Shown here piece by piece: positions 26,771 to 34,665 of a stretch of DNA of 64,000 bases. Within the stretch, counting starts at the first letter, position 1; each line of letters starts with the position of its first letter. A program made the position numbers and the translations under genes. Location: positions 1,488,001-1,552,000 of the forward strand of contig NZ_CP077092.1 in assembly GCF_014268585.2 (NCBI RefSeq), read 5' to 3'. A model generated the notes under the pieces. The model did no database searches. It saw nothing but the letters and a program-made list of their open reading frames with translations, and was not told where the DNA came from. Source of the DNA: Pseudomonas iranensis (GTDB lineage: Bacteria; Pseudomonadota; Gammaproteobacteria; Pseudomonadales; Pseudomonadaceae).

Positions 26771-26989
26771 ATGGCTTATAAACTAAGCGCTTGCGGCGTG
26801 TTGCGCCTGTCTGATTGTGCATTTATTCCACAGGACTCCAATAATCGCGACTGGCTAGAGTTCCAGCAGTGGCAGCTCTCGGGCGGGCAGGTGCTACCGG
26901 CGGATGGGGGACTCGCGGAAACTGGTGCGACCGGCACCCTGAAAACTCTGGCAAATAAATGGCTGGCAACCATCAGCCGCCAGCCGTGA
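26771..26989 (+). CDS. Small fibre-associated protein (possible assembly chaperone 3)
   Basis: 72 residues. The segment N-R-D-W-L-E-F-Q-Q-W-Q-L-S-G-G-Q-V-L-P-A-D resembles the C-terminal part of tail fibre assembly proteins, but the N-terminal half of that family is missing. Position directly after fibre 3 parallels the two preceding fibre/chaperone pairs. GGAGCGACACTC precedes the ATG. The function is inferred from place and a short motif only. Confidence 0.6.
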   Translation: MAYKLSACGVLRLSDCAFIPQDSNNRDWLEFQQWQLSGGQVLPADGGLAETGATGTLKTLANKWLATISRQP

Positions 26990-27025
26990 TTCAATCGGGA
27001 CAACATCCAGGGAGGATCATGCATC

Positions 27026-27592
27026 ATGCAATTAACTGAAAAACACCTTACCGACATCATGCCCAACGCCCGCTCCCAAGCGGGCGTTTTTGTTTCGGCG
27101 CTCAACACCGCGATGGCCAGGCAGCGCATCGATACGCCAAAGCGTATCGCGGCGTTCCTGGCACAGGTCGGTCACGAGTCGGGCGAATTGCGTTACGTGC
27201 GCGAACTGGGCAACAACCAGTACCTGAGCAAATACGATACCGGCACCCTGGCGCTGCGTTTGGGCAATACGCCGGAGGCGGATGGCGACGGGCAAAAGTA
27301 CCGAGGACGCGGGCTGATACAAATCACCGGTCGCGCCAACTATCGCCAATGCAGCCTCGGCTTGTTTGGCGATGAGCGTCTGTTGGCATTGCCCGAACTG
27401 CTCGAACAACCGCAATGGGCGGCCGAATCGGCGGCGTGGTTCTGGGCGCAGAAGGGCTTGAATGAACTGGCCGACGCTGACCAGTTCAACACCATCACCC
27501 GCCGGATCAACGGCGGGTTGAATGGCTTGCAGGATCGACTCGAGATTTGGGCACGGGCGAGGGCGGTGCTATGTCCAGCTCCTGGCGCGTGA
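27026..27592 (+). CDS. Tailocin endolysin (glycoside hydrolase family 19-like)
   Basis: 188 residues. The pattern I-A-A-F-L-A-Q-V-G-H-E-S-G-E-L-R-Y, with the Glu as likely acid catalyst, and K-Y-R-G-R-G-L-I-Q-I-T-G-R-A-N-Y matches GH19 chitinase/lysozyme-type endolysins of pyocin loci. It cuts peptidoglycan after holin opens the membrane. No signal peptide is seen, in line with holin dependence. It overlaps the Rz gene by 22 bases. Confidence 0.9.
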   Translation: MQLTEKHLTDIMPNARSQAGVFVSALNTAMARQRIDTPKRIAAFLAQVGHESGELRYVRELGNNQYLSKYDTGTLALRLGNTPEADGDGQKYRGRGLIQITGRANYRQCSLGLFGDERLLALPELLEQPQWAAESAAWFWAQKGLNELADADQFNTITRRINGGLNGLQDRLEIWARARAVLCPAPGA

Positions 27593-28089
27593 TGGGTCTG
27601 TTGCTGCTGCTGGCCGGGGCGTTTGCAGCGGCATGGCAGTTTCAGGACTGGCGCTACGGGCGGCAATTGGCCGAGCAGGCGCGGTTAAACGCCGAAACCC
27701 TCAATCAACTGACGCTGACCGCCGCCACCGCGCAACAGGCCGAGCAGGACAAACGCCTGGCGCTGGAGCAGCGGCTCGCGGCCAGTGAACAAACCCATTA
27801 TCGAGCGCTGAGCGATGCCCAACGTGATCAGGATCGCCTGCGCGATCGTCTTGCTACTGCCGATGTGCGGCTGTCGGTCCTTCTCGACGCCGGTGACGTT
27901 GCCCACGGCTGTGCGCTGCCAGCCACCGCCGGCAGCGGCGGCGTGGATTCTGCAGCCGTACGCGCCCGACTTGACCCGGCGCATGCTCAACGAATTATCG
28001 CCATCACCGACACCGGCGACCGTGGATTGATTGCGTTGCAGGCCTGTCAGGCCTATGTCAGAGCGCTGGCGCCCGAACATCTTGAATGA
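27571..28089 (+). CDS. i-spanin (Rz-like inner-membrane lysis protein)
   Basis: 172 residues from ATG 27571 inside the endolysin gene. N-terminal signal anchor (about 7-22: M-G-L-L-L-L-L-A-G-A-F-A-A-A-W), then a periplasmic coiled-coil domain rich in Gln/Glu/Arg/Leu, as in lambda Rz. It works with the o-spanin encoded within it (27815-28030) to join inner and outer membranes at the last step of lysis. Confidence 0.82.
   Translation: MSSSWRVMGLLLLLAGAFAAAWQFQDWRYGRQLAEQARLNAETLNQLTLTAATAQQAEQDKRLALEQRLAASEQTHYRALSDAQRDQDRLRDRLATADVRLSVLLDAGDVAHGCALPATAGSGGVDSAAVRARLDPAHAQRIIAITDTGDRGLIALQACQAYVRALAPEHLE
27815..28030 (+). CDS. o-spanin (Rz1-like outer-membrane lipoprotein), nested in Rz
   Basis: 71 residues in a different frame wholly inside the Rz gene, the hallmark of Rz/Rz1 pairs. 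The signal peptide I-A-C-A-I-V-L-L-L-P-M-C-G-C ends in a lipobox; the mature part is Pro-rich (Q-P-P-P-A-A-A, S-P-S-P-T-P). Start ATG 27815. Small size, lipobox, Pro content and nesting agree, though no single motif is decisive. Confidence 0.82.
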   Translation: MPNVIRIACAIVLLLPMCGCRSFSTPVTLPTAVRCQPPPAAAAWILQPYAPDLTRRMLNELSPSPTPATVD

Positions 28090-28156
28090 TTCTGTGTATT
28101 GAAAGCATGGCCGGCTCGTGTACGGTGAAGGCATTCCACACGATCCGGAGCTCGCC

Positions 28157-28657
28157 GTGAAAGAGACCACCCAACTGGCCGCAGAACTGGGCCGACGTCT
28201 GCAAGTGCTCAATGCCCATGTGACCACCGCAGAGTCCTGTACCGGTGGCGGTATCGCCGAAGCGATTACGCGGATTCCGGGCAGTTCGGCCTGGTTTGAA
28301 GCGGGGTACGTGACGTATTCCAATCGGCAGAAGACCCGGCAGCTGGATGTGCCGGGCGATTTGTTCGAGACGGTAGGGGCGGTCAGTCGCGAAGTGGTCG
28401 AGGCCATGGTGCGCGGTGCGCAGCAGCACAGCCTGGCGCATTTTGCCGTGGCGGTCAGCGGTGTCGCCGGCCCCGACGGTGGCACACCGAACAAGCCAGT
28501 CGGCACGGTATGGCTGGCCTGGGGTGTTGGCGACGAGGTTTACAGTGAGGTTCAGCACTTCCCCGGCAACCGTGATGAGGTCCGCCGACAAACGGTGAAG
28601 GCCGCGCTAGAGGGGCTTGTGCGACTAGCGGCACGAGAAATCGAAAATCAGGGGTAG
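28157..28657 (+). CDS. cinA: Nicotinamide-nucleotide amidase (CinA C-terminal family)
   Basis: Deamidates NMN to nicotinic acid mononucleotide in pyridine-nucleotide recycling; in many bacteria it is co-transcribed with recA. 166 residues from GTG 28157, with GGAG 8 bases upstream; another in-frame GTG at 28118 lacks a site. Conserved motifs: T-A-E-S-C-T-G-G-G, then G-S-S-A-W-F-E-x-G-Y-V-T-Y-S-N and [17 protein letters not shown]. Single-domain form without the N-terminal COG1058 domain. It marks the right border of the tailocin slot. Confidence 0.92.
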   Translation: MKETTQLAAELGRRLQVLNAHVTTAESCTGGGIAEAITRIPGSSAWFEAGYVTYSNRQKTRQLDVPGDLFETVGAVSREVVEAMVRGAQQHSLAHFAVAVSGVAGPDGGTPNKPVGTVWLAWGVGDEVYSEVQHFPGNRDEVRRQTVKAALEGLVRLAAREIENQG

Positions 28658-28684
28658 GCGATCTTCGAACGCTGTGGAATAATA

Positions 28685-28700
28685 CTGGCTACTTATACAG
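28685..28700 (+). promoter_or_regulatory. LexA box of recA
   Basis: CTG (28685-28687), ten bases GCTACTTATA, CAG (28698-28700), matching the Pseudomonas/E. coli SOS box CTG-N10-CAG. It lies 40 bases before the recA ATG. Confidence 0.85.
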
Positions 28701-28740
28701 GTGTTGGCCGTCAGGCCTTATTGATTACGTGAGGACTTTA

Positions 28741-29799
28741 ATGGACGACAACAAGAAGAAAGCCTTGGCTGCGGCCCTGGGTCAGATCGAACGTCAATTC
28801 GGCAAGGGTGCCGTAATGCGTATGGGCGATCAGGACCGTCAGGCGATCCCGGCCATCTCTACTGGCTCTCTGGGTCTGGACATTGCACTCGGCATCGGCG
28901 GTCTGCCAAAAGGCCGTATTGTTGAAATCTACGGTCCTGAATCCTCCGGTAAAACCACACTGACCTTGTCCGTGATCGCCCAGGCGCAAAAAGCCGGCGC
29001 GACCTGCGCATTCGTCGACGCCGAACACGCGCTCGATCCAGAGTATGCCGGCAAGCTGGGCGTCAACGTCGACGACCTGCTGGTTTCCCAGCCGGACACC
29101 GGCGAACAGGCACTGGAAATCACCGACATGCTGGTGCGCTCCAACGCTGTTGACGTAATCATCGTCGACTCCGTGGCGGCACTGGTACCGAAGGCTGAAA
29201 TCGAAGGTGAAATGGGTGACATGCACGTCGGCCTGCAAGCACGTCTGATGTCTCAGGCGCTGCGTAAAATCACCGGTAACATCAAGAACGCCAACTGCCT
29301 GGTCATCTTCATCAACCAGATCCGTATGAAGATCGGCGTGATGTTCGGCAGCCCGGAAACCACCACCGGTGGTAATGCGCTGAAGTTCTACGCTTCGGTT
29401 CGTCTCGACATCCGTCGTACCGGCGCGGTGAAGGAAGGCGACGAAGTGGTCGGCAGCGAAACCCGCGTCAAGGTTGTGAAGAACAAGGTGGCTTCGCCGT
29501 TCCGTCAGGCCGAGTTCCAGATTCTTTACGGTAAAGGCATCTACCTCAACGGCGAGATGATCGACCTGGGTGTGCTGCACGGTTTCGTCGAGAAGTCCGG
29601 CGCCTGGTACGCCTACGAAGGCACCAAGATCGGTCAGGGCAAGGCCAACTCGGCCAAGTTCCTGGCGGACAACCCGGAAATCGCCGCGAAGCTCGAGAAG
29701 CAGCTGCGTGACAAGCTGCTGTCGCCAGCGGTGATCGCGGACTCCAAGGCCTCGGCGGTCAAAGAGACCGAAGACGACCTGGCCGACGCTGACCTCTGA
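28741..29799 (+). CDS. recA: Recombinase RecA
   Basis: 352 residues, full length. Forms filaments on single-stranded DNA for strand exchange, and as co-protease triggers cleavage of LexA and of CI-type repressors such as the tailocin repressor at 9217. Walker [10 protein letters not shown] at residues 65-73; L1/L2 loop and C-terminal acidic tail ([11 protein letters not shown]) are present. ATG 28741 is preceded by GTGAGGAC; an ATG four codons upstream is less well placed. recX follows after 8 bases. Confidence 0.98.
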   Translation: MDDNKKKALAAALGQIERQFGKGAVMRMGDQDRQAIPAISTGSLGLDIALGIGGLPKGRIVEIYGPESSGKTTLTLSVIAQAQKAGATCAFVDAEHALDPEYAGKLGVNVDDLLVSQPDTGEQALEITDMLVRSNAVDVIIVDSVAALVPKAEIEGEMGDMHVGLQARLMSQALRKITGNIKNANCLVIFINQIRMKIGVMFGSPETTTGGNALKFYASVRLDIRRTGAVKEGDEVVGSETRVKVVKNKVASPFRQAEFQILYGKGIYLNGEMIDLGVLHGFVEKSGAWYAYEGTKIGQGKANSAKFLADNPEIAAKLEKQLRDKLLSPAVIADSKASAVKETEDDLADADL

Positions 29800-29807
29800 T
29801 ACCAGCG

Positions 29808-30278
29808 ATGACCACCGCCGTACTGGATACCCTCGTCGCGGTGCGGCGAACCGCTATGGACCTGCTCGCACGTCGCGAGCATGGTCGAGTCGAGTTGACG
29901 CGTAAGCTGCGTCAGCGCGGCGCCGAGGCGGAGCTGATCGAAACAGCCCTCGACCGTTTGACGGAAGAGGGGCTGCTTTCCGAAGCCCGTTACCTTGAAA
30001 GTTTTGTTTCCTACCGCGCCCGTTCCGGCTATGGCCCTCTGCGAATTCGTGAGGAGCTCAGCCAGCGGGGCTTGCAACGTGCCGATATCGAAATCGCCCT
30101 GCGCGAAAGCGGTATCAATTGGCAGGCGCAGCTTCAGGATACGTGGCAACGCAAGTTCTCCGGACATTTACCGATTGATGCGAAAGAACGGGCCAGGCAA
30201 GGCCGGTTTCTGGCGTATCGGGGGTTCTCGATGGAGATGATCAACCGCTTGTTCAGCGGTCGAGGGATGGACGATTAG
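29808..30278 (+). CDS. recX: Regulatory protein RecX
   Basis: Modulates RecA filament growth. 156 residues made of three-helix repeats: [18 protein letters not shown], then [19 protein letters not shown] and a C-terminal repeat ending F-L-A-Y-R-G-F-S. It probably shares the recA SOS transcript. The end faces the LOG gene across a bidirectional terminator. Confidence 0.93.
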   Translation: MTTAVLDTLVAVRRTAMDLLARREHGRVELTRKLRQRGAEAELIETALDRLTEEGLLSEARYLESFVSYRARSGYGPLRIREELSQRGLQRADIEIALRESGINWQAQLQDTWQRKFSGHLPIDAKERARQGRFLAYRGFSMEMINRLFSGRGMDD

Positions 30279-30289
30279 ACCGATTCAAC

Positions 30290-30334
30290 AAAAAAGGCCC
30301 GCTATTTTTTAGAAAATAGCGGGCCTTTTTTTTG
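30290..30334. terminator. Bidirectional terminator between recX and LOG gene
   Basis: A perfect long stem: AAAAAGGCCCGCTATTTT pairs with AAAATAGCGGGCCTTTTT around a short TTAG loop, with T-runs on both strands. It serves the convergent genes on either side. Confidence 0.9.
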
Positions 30335-30337
30335 CTT

Positions 30338-31453
30338 TCAAATCACGTTGAAAGGTTCGCGTGAGCGTTGTGCAGTGGGCGGTTTCGAATCGGCCCAGTT
30401 TTCCGGCAGATTGATAAAGTCCACCAACTCCCTCAGGCGACCATGGGTACGGCCATTGAAGGCAAACGCCAGCCGTGCCAGATGGCTGAACTGTGCATCG
30501 TCGTGTTCTTCACCGCTGTAGGCGTGTTGATGAAACTCGTCGCTCAGGCACAGGTCGGCGAACTCTTCCTGCATCTGTGTCAGTGCCTGGTCGCTGAGCT
30601 TGTGGTTCATGCGAATTACAAATTGCCGCTTGAGCCAGCGGCTGGAGTGGAAGTTGCTATAGAACTGATTGATCTCATCCACCGCGTCTTCAACGCTGTA
30701 AACCAGTCGCATCAACTTCATATCGGTCGGCAGGATATAGCGGTTTTCTTCCAGCTGATTGCGGATGAAGTCCAGCGCTCCCTGCCAGAAGGTACCGCCC
30801 GGAACATCCAGCAATACCACTGGCACCAATGGGCTTTTGCCGGTCTGAATCAGCGTCAGCACTTCCAGCGCTTCATCAAGGGTGCCGAAACCGCCCGGGC
30901 ACAGTACCAGCGCGTCTGCCTCTTTGACGAAGAACAGTTTTCGGGTGAAGAAAAAGTGGAATGGCAACAGATTATCGGTGCCGTCGACGGTGGGGTTGGC
31001 ATGTTGTTCGAAGGGCAGGGTGATGTTGAATCCCAAACTGTGGTCACGCCCGGCTCCTTCGTGGGCGGCGGCCATGATGCCGCCGCCGGCGCCGGTGATG
31101 ACCATCATGTCTGCGCGTGTCAGCGCTGCGCCGAGTTCGCGGGCCATCGCGTATAGCGGATGTTCCACTGGCGTACGTGCCGAGCCGAACACGGTGACTT
31201 TGCGCCGGCCCTTGAATTGTTCGAGCACGCGGAACGCCTGCTCCAGTTCACGCAGGGCTTGCAGGGTGATCTTGGCGTTCCAGCGGTTGTGGTCTTCCTG
31301 AGCCATGCGCAGCACGGTCAGGATCATGTCGCGGTAGATGGGGATGTTCGGGCTGTTGGTGGAAATACGGTTGAGTTGGGCTTCGACCTGGCTGATGAGG
31401 TCGCCGCTTTCCTGAAAATGACGGCTCAAGAGGTCATTCGGTTGATAAGGCAT
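30338..31453 (-). CDS. LOG-family protein (putative nucleotide 5'-monophosphate nucleosidase, PpnN-like)
   Basis: 371 residues. Rossmann-like fold with K-V-T-V-F-G-S-A-R-T near residue 88, G-A-G-G-G-I-M-A-A-A-H-E-G-A and the P-G-G-F-G-T-L-D-E signature. LOG-type enzymes cut the N-glycosidic bond of purine or cytokinin nucleotides; the longer forms act as (p)ppGpp-responsive nucleosidases. Substrate not shown by sequence. The start at 31453 has GGAGAC upstream on the minus strand. Confidence 0.82.
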   Translation of the reverse strand: MPYQPNDLLSRHFQESGDLISQVEAQLNRISTNSPNIPIYRDMILTVLRMAQEDHNRWNAKITLQALRELEQAFRVLEQFKGRRKVTVFGSARTPVEHPLYAMARELGAALTRADMMVITGAGGGIMAAAHEGAGRDHSLGFNITLPFEQHANPTVDGTDNLLPFHFFFTRKLFFVKEADALVLCPGGFGTLDEALEVLTLIQTGKSPLVPVVLLDVPGGTFWQGALDFIRNQLEENRYILPTDMKLMRLVYSVEDAVDEINQFYSNFHSSRWLKRQFVIRMNHKLSDQALTQMQEEFADLCLSDEFHQHAYSGEEHDDAQFSHLARLAFAFNGRTHGRLRELVDFINLPENWADSKPPTAQRSREPFNVI

Positions 31454-31793
31454 TCAACGTCTCCTTCTGTACAGAGCGGGTAGCCCGGACAACCAGCGTC
31501 CGGGTCGCACTGCAAAACACACAGGGCCGGCAGTTCCATTTCTGCCGTTAACGAATGATCGGGAATACTCTCAATCTAGACCCTCGCACGCATTCGCGCT
31601 GACTTGAACAGTGCGCTGTAACGTTTTGCCTGGCAACCGCTTACTGATTTGCGCCAAAGCGTCGCCGCTCGTCTGAACGTGTCGCAAAGGGCCATCACTC
31701 TGATTTACTCAAATACAGACGTCGTAAGACAACCTTGCGCTTGCGCAAGGCTAGGCAATTCATGGATTCGTGGGTGGCAAGGAGGCGGGATGC
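31454..31793. other. Intergenic region with a perfect palindrome
   Basis: 340 bases between divergent genes with no protein gene I can support. It contains CCTTGCGC-TT-GCGCAAGG (31733-31750), a perfect 8-bp inverted repeat, about 45 bases before the small gene at 31794. No T-run follows, so it looks more like an operator than a terminator. Confidence 0.4.
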
Positions 31794-31991
31794 ATGGTCA
31801 GAGTGGTTCTGGAGATCGATACTCAGCTGTATCGAATGTTGCAGGAGTCGGCCGAGACGCATCAATTGAGTCTCGAAGAAGAGTGCTGCCGACGATTGGC
31901 CGGCGGCGAACGTCGCTCGCGCTATCTGCAAGCGCTAGTGGCGGAATTGCGCGCCGAGGATGAGCAGCGGCGCGCCAAGGCTTCGCGCTGA
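31794..31991 (+). CDS. Small protein, possible ribbon-helix-helix fold
   Basis: 65 residues from ATG 31794, with AAGGAGGCGGG upstream. The first 40 residues (V-R-V-V-L-E-I-D-T-Q-L-Y-R-M-L, then a helix S-L-E-E-E-C-C-R-R-L) have the strand-helix-helix look of ribbon-helix-helix DNA-binding proteins; the rest is a charged helix. I do not recognise a named family. A partner toxin gene is not next to it. It ends against the convergent gene at 31992. Confidence 0.55.
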   Translation: MVRVVLEIDTQLYRMLQESAETHQLSLEEECCRRLAGGERRSRYLQALVAELRAEDEQRRAKASR

Positions 31992-32417
31992 TTACTTCTT
32001 CTTCGCCGGCGCGGCTTTCGGGCAATCGGATTCCTGATAGCTGGCCGAACCGATGGCTTTGTTGGTTTTCACTTCGGTGAAGTCGTAGCGCATGATCGCG
32101 CCCTTGGCCATCAGCTTGCGGTACGACGGGTTGTTGCAGACCGACGCGCCCAACTGGAAATAGACAGCCTTGGGATCGGCGCGCATCTTGTCGGCGTGGC
32201 TCTTCTGCACACTCAGATGGTTGATCAGCTGCGTGCCCTCGACGGTGTAGCCTTGATCAAGAATGTCTTCATTGATCGCCCGTGGCGTGCCGACGCTGCT
32301 TTGGGCGGCGACGTTGCGCAGCTCTCGGTTCAGATTCTGCTCACTCAGGGACGCAGCCTGAGCGGTAAAGGACGACGCCAGCAGAATGGCAGCGGTGGGA
32401 ACGATAAGGCGCAGCAT
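31992..32417 (-). CDS. Quorum-sensing-regulated virulence factor family protein (periplasmic)
   Basis: 141 residues. Signal peptide (M-L-R-L-I-V-P-T-A-A-I-L-L-A-S-S with A-Q-A-A cleavage site), then R-E-L-R-N-V-A-A-Q-S-S-V-G-T-P-R-A-I-N-E-D and a paired-Cys tail (V-C-N-N-P, D-C-P-K). This is the pattern of the PA3611-type family of P. aeruginosa, whose member is under quorum-sensing control; molecular role unclear. Start 32417 is preceded by AGGAGAG on the minus strand; the frame is open far upstream but without support. Confidence 0.8.
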   Translation of the reverse strand: MLRLIVPTAAILLASSFTAQAASLSEQNLNRELRNVAAQSSVGTPRAINEDILDQGYTVEGTQLINHLSVQKSHADKMRADPKAVYFQLGASVCNNPSYRKLMAKGAIMRYDFTEVKTNKAIGSASYQESDCPKAAPAKKK

Positions 32418-32606
32418 GAAACTCTCCTGATTCGGTGACTGGTGGTTCGACCCGTCACGGGGCGGTGCGTTCAGTGGCGGCGAATTATAGGTGAGCCGGT
32501 CTGGACGGTACAGGCTTGTGGCCGTCGCTCTGGTAAACTGCCGGCCTTTATTGCCCTGCCGAGTGTCGTTCGTGTCGAGTTTTCCTGTCTGCCGGTGTTG
32601 CCTGCG

Positions 32607-33353
32607 ATGATCCATGCCCCCAACGCCGTGGCCCGCCTGCGCGATCAGCGTGAGGACGAAGGCATCAAGCCGATTCAGGCGCGCGGCTTTCGCTCCGAGC
32701 GTTGCCGCGATTGCCGGGTCATCATCAGTCATTGCCTGTGCGCGTGGCGACCAAGCGTCGACACCCGTTCCGGCGTGTGCCTGATCATGACCGGCAAGGA
32801 AGTGTTCAAGCCAAGCAACACCGGTTGGCTGATTGCCGATGTGGTGCGCGACAACCACGCGTTCATCTGGTCACGCACCGAGCCCGACCCGCACATGCTC
32901 GCATTGCTCAACGATCCGCAGTGGCAGCCGTATCTGGTGTTTCCGGGTGAGTATGTCGAACCGTCGCGGGTGACCAACACGGTGACAGTCGATAGCAGCA
33001 AGCGGCCGCTGTTCATTCTGCTCGATGCGACCTGGACTGAAGCGCGGAAGATTTTCCGCAAGAGTCCGTATTTCGACCGCCTGCCGATCCTCAGCCTGCT
33101 GCCCGACAAACTCTCGCGCTATCGCTTGCGCCGTTCGACCCGTAGCGAGCATCTGTGCACCGCCGAAGTCGCGGCGTTGTGCCTGGAATTGGCCGGTGAC
33201 AGCGCTGCCGCTTCGGCGCTGGATGCTTATTTCGATGTGTTCAGCCAGCATTACCTCGGTGCCAAGCAGCAACTGGACATGAATGAATCAACGCCCGCTC
33301 ACGCCGAACTGTTGCCCTATATACGAAAGCCGCAGCCGGAGTTGGCCCGATAG
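32607..33353 (+). CDS. DTW-domain protein, probable tRNA-uridine aminocarboxypropyltransferase
   Basis: 248 residues from ATG 32607. An N-terminal Cys cluster (R-C-R-D-C-R-V-I-I-S-H-C-L-C-A-W) precedes the DTW core, here L-L-D-A-T-W-T-E-A-R-K-I. Members such as E. coli TapT add an acp group to uridine in tRNA using SAM. No ribosome-binding site of strength is seen, and the frame is open upstream to 32442 without similarity. The following 224 bases (33354-33577) contain no supported gene. Confidence 0.82.
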   Translation: MIHAPNAVARLRDQREDEGIKPIQARGFRSERCRDCRVIISHCLCAWRPSVDTRSGVCLIMTGKEVFKPSNTGWLIADVVRDNHAFIWSRTEPDPHMLALLNDPQWQPYLVFPGEYVEPSRVTNTVTVDSSKRPLFILLDATWTEARKIFRKSPYFDRLPILSLLPDKLSRYRLRRSTRSEHLCTAEVAALCLELAGDSAAASALDAYFDVFSQHYLGAKQQLDMNESTPAHAELLPYIRKPQPELAR

Positions 33354-33577
33354 TGGCCCATACTGTCGACAGCGCTGGCCATGTTGCTTGACCACCCCGG
33401 CTGCGCTGGGCATGCTTGGCGCCGATTAGGGTGCGGCCAAGGTTTGAGACGCCGTGTTTGCTGTTGATTGGCGTTGAACGTGCCCCTGTGGATATCGCTT
33501 CCAAGCGCTGTCTCGAGTTGCTTTGGCAAGACCGGAATGCACCGCGTCTGCCATTAAAAAACAGGATCATTTGAAAA

Positions 33578-34228
33578 ATGGCCACATACGACATCCTGAT
33601 TGCCGATGATCACCCCCTGTTTCGCAGCGCCCTGCACCAAGCGGTGACGCTGGGCCTTGGCCCGGACGTGCGACTGGTGGAGGTTACGAGCATTGCCGAA
33701 CTGGAAGCTCGCCTGACTGAAAAGGCTGACTGGGATCTGGTCCTGCTGGATCTGAACATGCCCGGCGCCTATGGTTTTTCCGGGCTGGTGCTGCTGCGCG
33801 GGCAGTATCCGCAGATTCCGGTGGTGATGGTCTCGGCCCAGGAGGAGGCTTCGGTGATGGTCAAGTCCCGCGAGTTCGGCGCCAGTGGCTTCATTCCCAA
33901 GTCCAGCGATCTGAGCGTAATTCAGGAAGCGGTGCGCAAGGTGCTCGATGGCGACGTGTTCTGGCCGCCGCAAGCGTTCGAAGCAGTCAGCGTCTCGGAT
34001 GAAGCGAAAGCCGCCAGCGATGGCCTCGCCAGCCTGACGCCGCAACAGTTCCGCGTGCTGACCATGGTCTGCGAAGGTCTGCTGAACAAGCAGATCGCTT
34101 ATGAGCTGAGCGTGTCGGAAGCGACCATCAAGGCCCACGTCACGGCGATCTTTCGCAAACTGAACGTGCGCACTCGCACGCAAGCGGCTTTACTGCTGCA
34201 ACAACTTGAGTCAATTCCCAGCCAGTGA
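33578..34228 (+). CDS. erdR: LuxR-type response regulator (ErdR-like)
   Basis: 216 residues. Receiver domain with acidic pair Asp10-Asp11 and phospho-acceptor Asp58 in L-L-D-L-N-M-P-G, then a LuxR helix-turn-helix (N-K-Q-I-A-Y-E-L-S-V-S-E-A-T-I-K-A-H-V) near the C-terminus. Position next to dgkA corresponds to the P. aeruginosa regulator of ethanol and acetate metabolism (ErdR); no histidine kinase gene is adjacent. Confidence 0.82.
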   Translation: MATYDILIADDHPLFRSALHQAVTLGLGPDVRLVEVTSIAELEARLTEKADWDLVLLDLNMPGAYGFSGLVLLRGQYPQIPVVMVSAQEEASVMVKSREFGASGFIPKSSDLSVIQEAVRKVLDGDVFWPPQAFEAVSVSDEAKAASDGLASLTPQQFRVLTMVCEGLLNKQIAYELSVSEATIKAHVTAIFRKLNVRTRTQAALLLQQLESIPSQ

Positions 34229-34302
34229 TGGCTGGCGGTTTCACGCTTTTTTGACTTTCGTTGATCTAGCTTCCCCACACCTTTTTGGCTGGTTTTTTTC
34301 TT

Positions 34303-34665
34303 ATGTCACCTTTCAAGGGCCAGACCGGCCTGAAACGCATCCTCAACGCGTCCGGCTATTCGCTCGATGGCCTGCGCGCGGCCTTCACTGGCGAAGCGGC
34401 ATTCCGCCAACTGGTGCTGCTCAACGTGGTGCTGATTCCGCTGACATTCTTCCTCAATGTCAGCCGGGTCGAGCAGGCGGTGTTGATCGCGGTTTGCTTG
34501 CTGGCGCTTATTGTCGAGCTGCTCAACTCAGCGGTGGAAGCGGCCATTGACCGCATCTCGCTGGAATTGCATCCGCTATCGAAGAACGCCAAGGACATGG
34601 GCAGCGCCGCGCAATTCGTGGCGCTGAGCATGATCGGACTGGTGTGGGCGGTGATTCTGCTTTAA
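34303..34665 (+). CDS. dgkA: Diacylglycerol kinase
   Basis: 120 residues, three membrane helices. Phosphorylates diacylglycerol to phosphatidic acid in the inner membrane. The signature E-L-L-N-S-A-V-E-A-A-I-D-R is intact. The start is ATG 34303, since the family N-terminus is short (M-S-P-F-K-G-Q-T-G-L-K-R); the frame starts six codons earlier. Its stop overlaps the stop of the convergent finR gene. Confidence 0.93.
   Translation: MSPFKGQTGLKRILNASGYSLDGLRAAFTGEAAFRQLVLLNVVLIPLTFFLNVSRVEQAVLIAVCLLALIVELLNSAVEAAIDRISLELHPLSKNAKDMGSAAQFVALSMIGLVWAVILL

Larger units (their letters stand above)
9217..28089 (+). other. R-type tailocin locus (Mu/SfV-like contractile tail)
   Basis: Repressor, lysis genes and a full contractile-tail set in Mu order (tail terminator, sheath, tube, chaperone, tape measure, gpN, gpP, gp45, gp46, gp47, gp48, fibres) in the mutS-cinA slot. 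Head, portal, terminase, integrase and replication genes are all missing, and no attachment-site repeats are seen. This fits a domesticated phage-tail bacteriocin and not a prophage. Apart from the IS and two REP pairs the genes are contiguous and intact. Confidence 0.9.

Noticed and set aside
9217..28089. Complete prophage
   Set aside because: No integrase, replication, terminase, portal or capsid gene and no att repeats; only tail, lysis and repressor genes are present.
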